Part shown: piece after piece, positions 5,128 to 5,777 of the stretch
Position numbering within the stretch: the first letter of the stretch is position 1
Layout of the letters: every line of letters begins with the position of its first letter
From: Pseudomonadota bacterium
Lineage (GTDB): Bacteria > Pseudomonadota > Alphaproteobacteria > Rhizobiales > Xanthobacteraceae
Assembly: GCA_021779635.1 (NCBI GenBank)
Contig: JAJYAH010000487.1
Location: 1 to 5,777, forward strand
Reading direction: 5' to 3'
Length of the DNA: 5,777 nt
Notes under the pieces: generated by a model
Told to the model about the DNA's origin: nothing
Database searches by the model: none
Seen by the model: the letters and a program-made list of their open reading frames with translations, nothing else
Made by a program: the position numbers and the translations under genes

Positions 5128-5777
5128 GACGGCTGGGCACTTCCCATGTAATCTGGAAACCAGCTCTCGAAGGCGGTTGCCAGCGCCTCGACCGACACCG
5201 GCGCCTCTCCCGCAATGCTGATGGCGTTACCACCGGTGGTGCCAATGCGCGCGCATGGCACGCCGGCGCCCTTCATCTTGGCCAGCACCAGTGCGGCCTG
5301 CTCGGCCGCGACCGTCACGATGTAGCGGGCCTGATCCTCACCGAACCAGTAGGCATGCGGCACGATCGATTCCGGTGCGGCCAATAGTTGCGCGCCGAGC
5401 CCGCCCGAGATCGCCATTTCAGCCAGCGCGATCAACAGACCGCCGTCGGAAACATCATGCGCCGATGTCGCCGTGCCGGCATGGATCATGCCGCGCACCA
5501 CATCGCCGTTGCGTTTTTCTGCCGCGAGATCAACCGGCGGCGGGGCGCCCTCTTCACGGCCGCAGATGTCGCGCAGATAAACCGACTGCCCGAGCCATCC
5601 CTGGGTTTCGCCGATCAGCAGGATCGCCTCGCCCGCGACCTTGAACGCCAGGGTTGCCGATTTGGTAAAATCGTCGAGCAGCCCGACGCCGCCGATCGAG
5701 GGCGTCGGCAGGATGCCGCGCCCGTTGGTTTCGTTGTAGAGCGAGACGTTGCCGGACACGACGGGAAAATCCAGCCT
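5115..5777 (-). CDS. purL: Phosphoribosylformylglycinamidine synthase subunit PurL, C-terminal part (runs off the window)
   Basis: PurL catalyses the ATP- and ammonia-dependent conversion of FGAR to FGAM, the fourth step of de novo purine synthesis; in bacteria with the small type it works in the cytoplasm with PurQ and PurS. The 220 visible C-terminal residues open with FPVVSGNVSLYNET and PTPSIGGVGLL, then HDVSDGGLLIALAEMAISGGLGA, the signature of the C-terminal AIRS/PurM-like domain, and FGEDQARYIVT. The end, FESWFPDYMG, is followed by a short SAQPSGQV tail. The frame is open to the last base of the window, so the start and roughly two thirds of a small-type PurL (about 730-740 residues) lie outside. 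The stop TAA falls in a 17-bp tandem repeat. No frameshift is visible. Its minus-strand neighbours are the DUF1328 gene and bolA. Confidence 0.95.
   Translation of the reverse strand, partial: RLDFPVVSGNVSLYNETNGRGILPTPSIGGVGLLDDFTKSATLAFKVAGEAILLIGETQGWLGQSVYLRDICGREEGAPPPVDLAAEKRNGDVVRGMIHAGTATSAHDVSDGGLLIALAEMAISGGLGAQLLAAPESIVPHAYWFGEDQARYIVTVAAEQAALVLAKMKGAGVPCARIGTTGGNAISIAGEAPVSVEALATAFESWFPDYMGSAQPSGQV

Overview
The window reads as an ordinary, GC-rich alphaproteobacterial chromosome segment, most likely from the Bradyrhizobium/Rhodopseudomonas group (Nitrobacteraceae). This rests on the protein families present, on promoter motifs of the alphaproteobacterial general-stress sigma factor type, and on degenerate interspersed palindromes resembling ones I recall from that group. 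It is a judgement from reading, not from a database search.

Layout. Positions 1-156 are noncoding and hold a GGAAC-N16-CGTT promoter motif just ahead of a two-gene ergothioneine operon on the + strand: egtB (157-1413, GTG start) and egtD (1461-2432). The 3' end of egtD overlaps by 25 bp the 3' end of a convergent minus-strand gene for an LtrA-family membrane protein (2408-3613). Upstream of ltrA, a long interrupted hairpin (3632-3674) and a CCCCGGA...TCCGGGG palindrome (3718-3736) separate it from a minus-strand BolA-family gene (3757-3993). A divergent intergenic region of 312 bp (3994-4305), apparently rich in decayed interspersed repeats, precedes a + strand DUF427 gene (4306-4665). A short space holding a hairpin separates DUF427 from a convergent 57-codon minus-strand gene for a DUF1328 membrane protein (4702-4875), which carries its own GGAAC-N16-GGTT promoter motif. 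The right edge is the C-terminal 220 residues of purL on the minus strand (5115-5777); its stop codon lies inside a 17-bp tandem repeat.

How the genes relate. EgtD trimethylates histidine to hercynine and EgtB then adds sulfur to hercynine, so the pair forms the core of ergothioneine synthesis, a thiol antioxidant pathway. The sulfoxide-cleaving step (EgtE) and EgtA/EgtC are not in the window. BolA-family proteins partner monothiol glutaredoxins in iron-sulfur and iron homeostasis; purL followed by bolA is a common alphaproteobacterial order, but the expected grxD is not next to it. The main regulatory inference is that egtBD and the DUF1328 gene may both belong to the EcfG general stress regulon. 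I did not find a novel multi-gene system, CRISPR array, RNA gene or mobile element.
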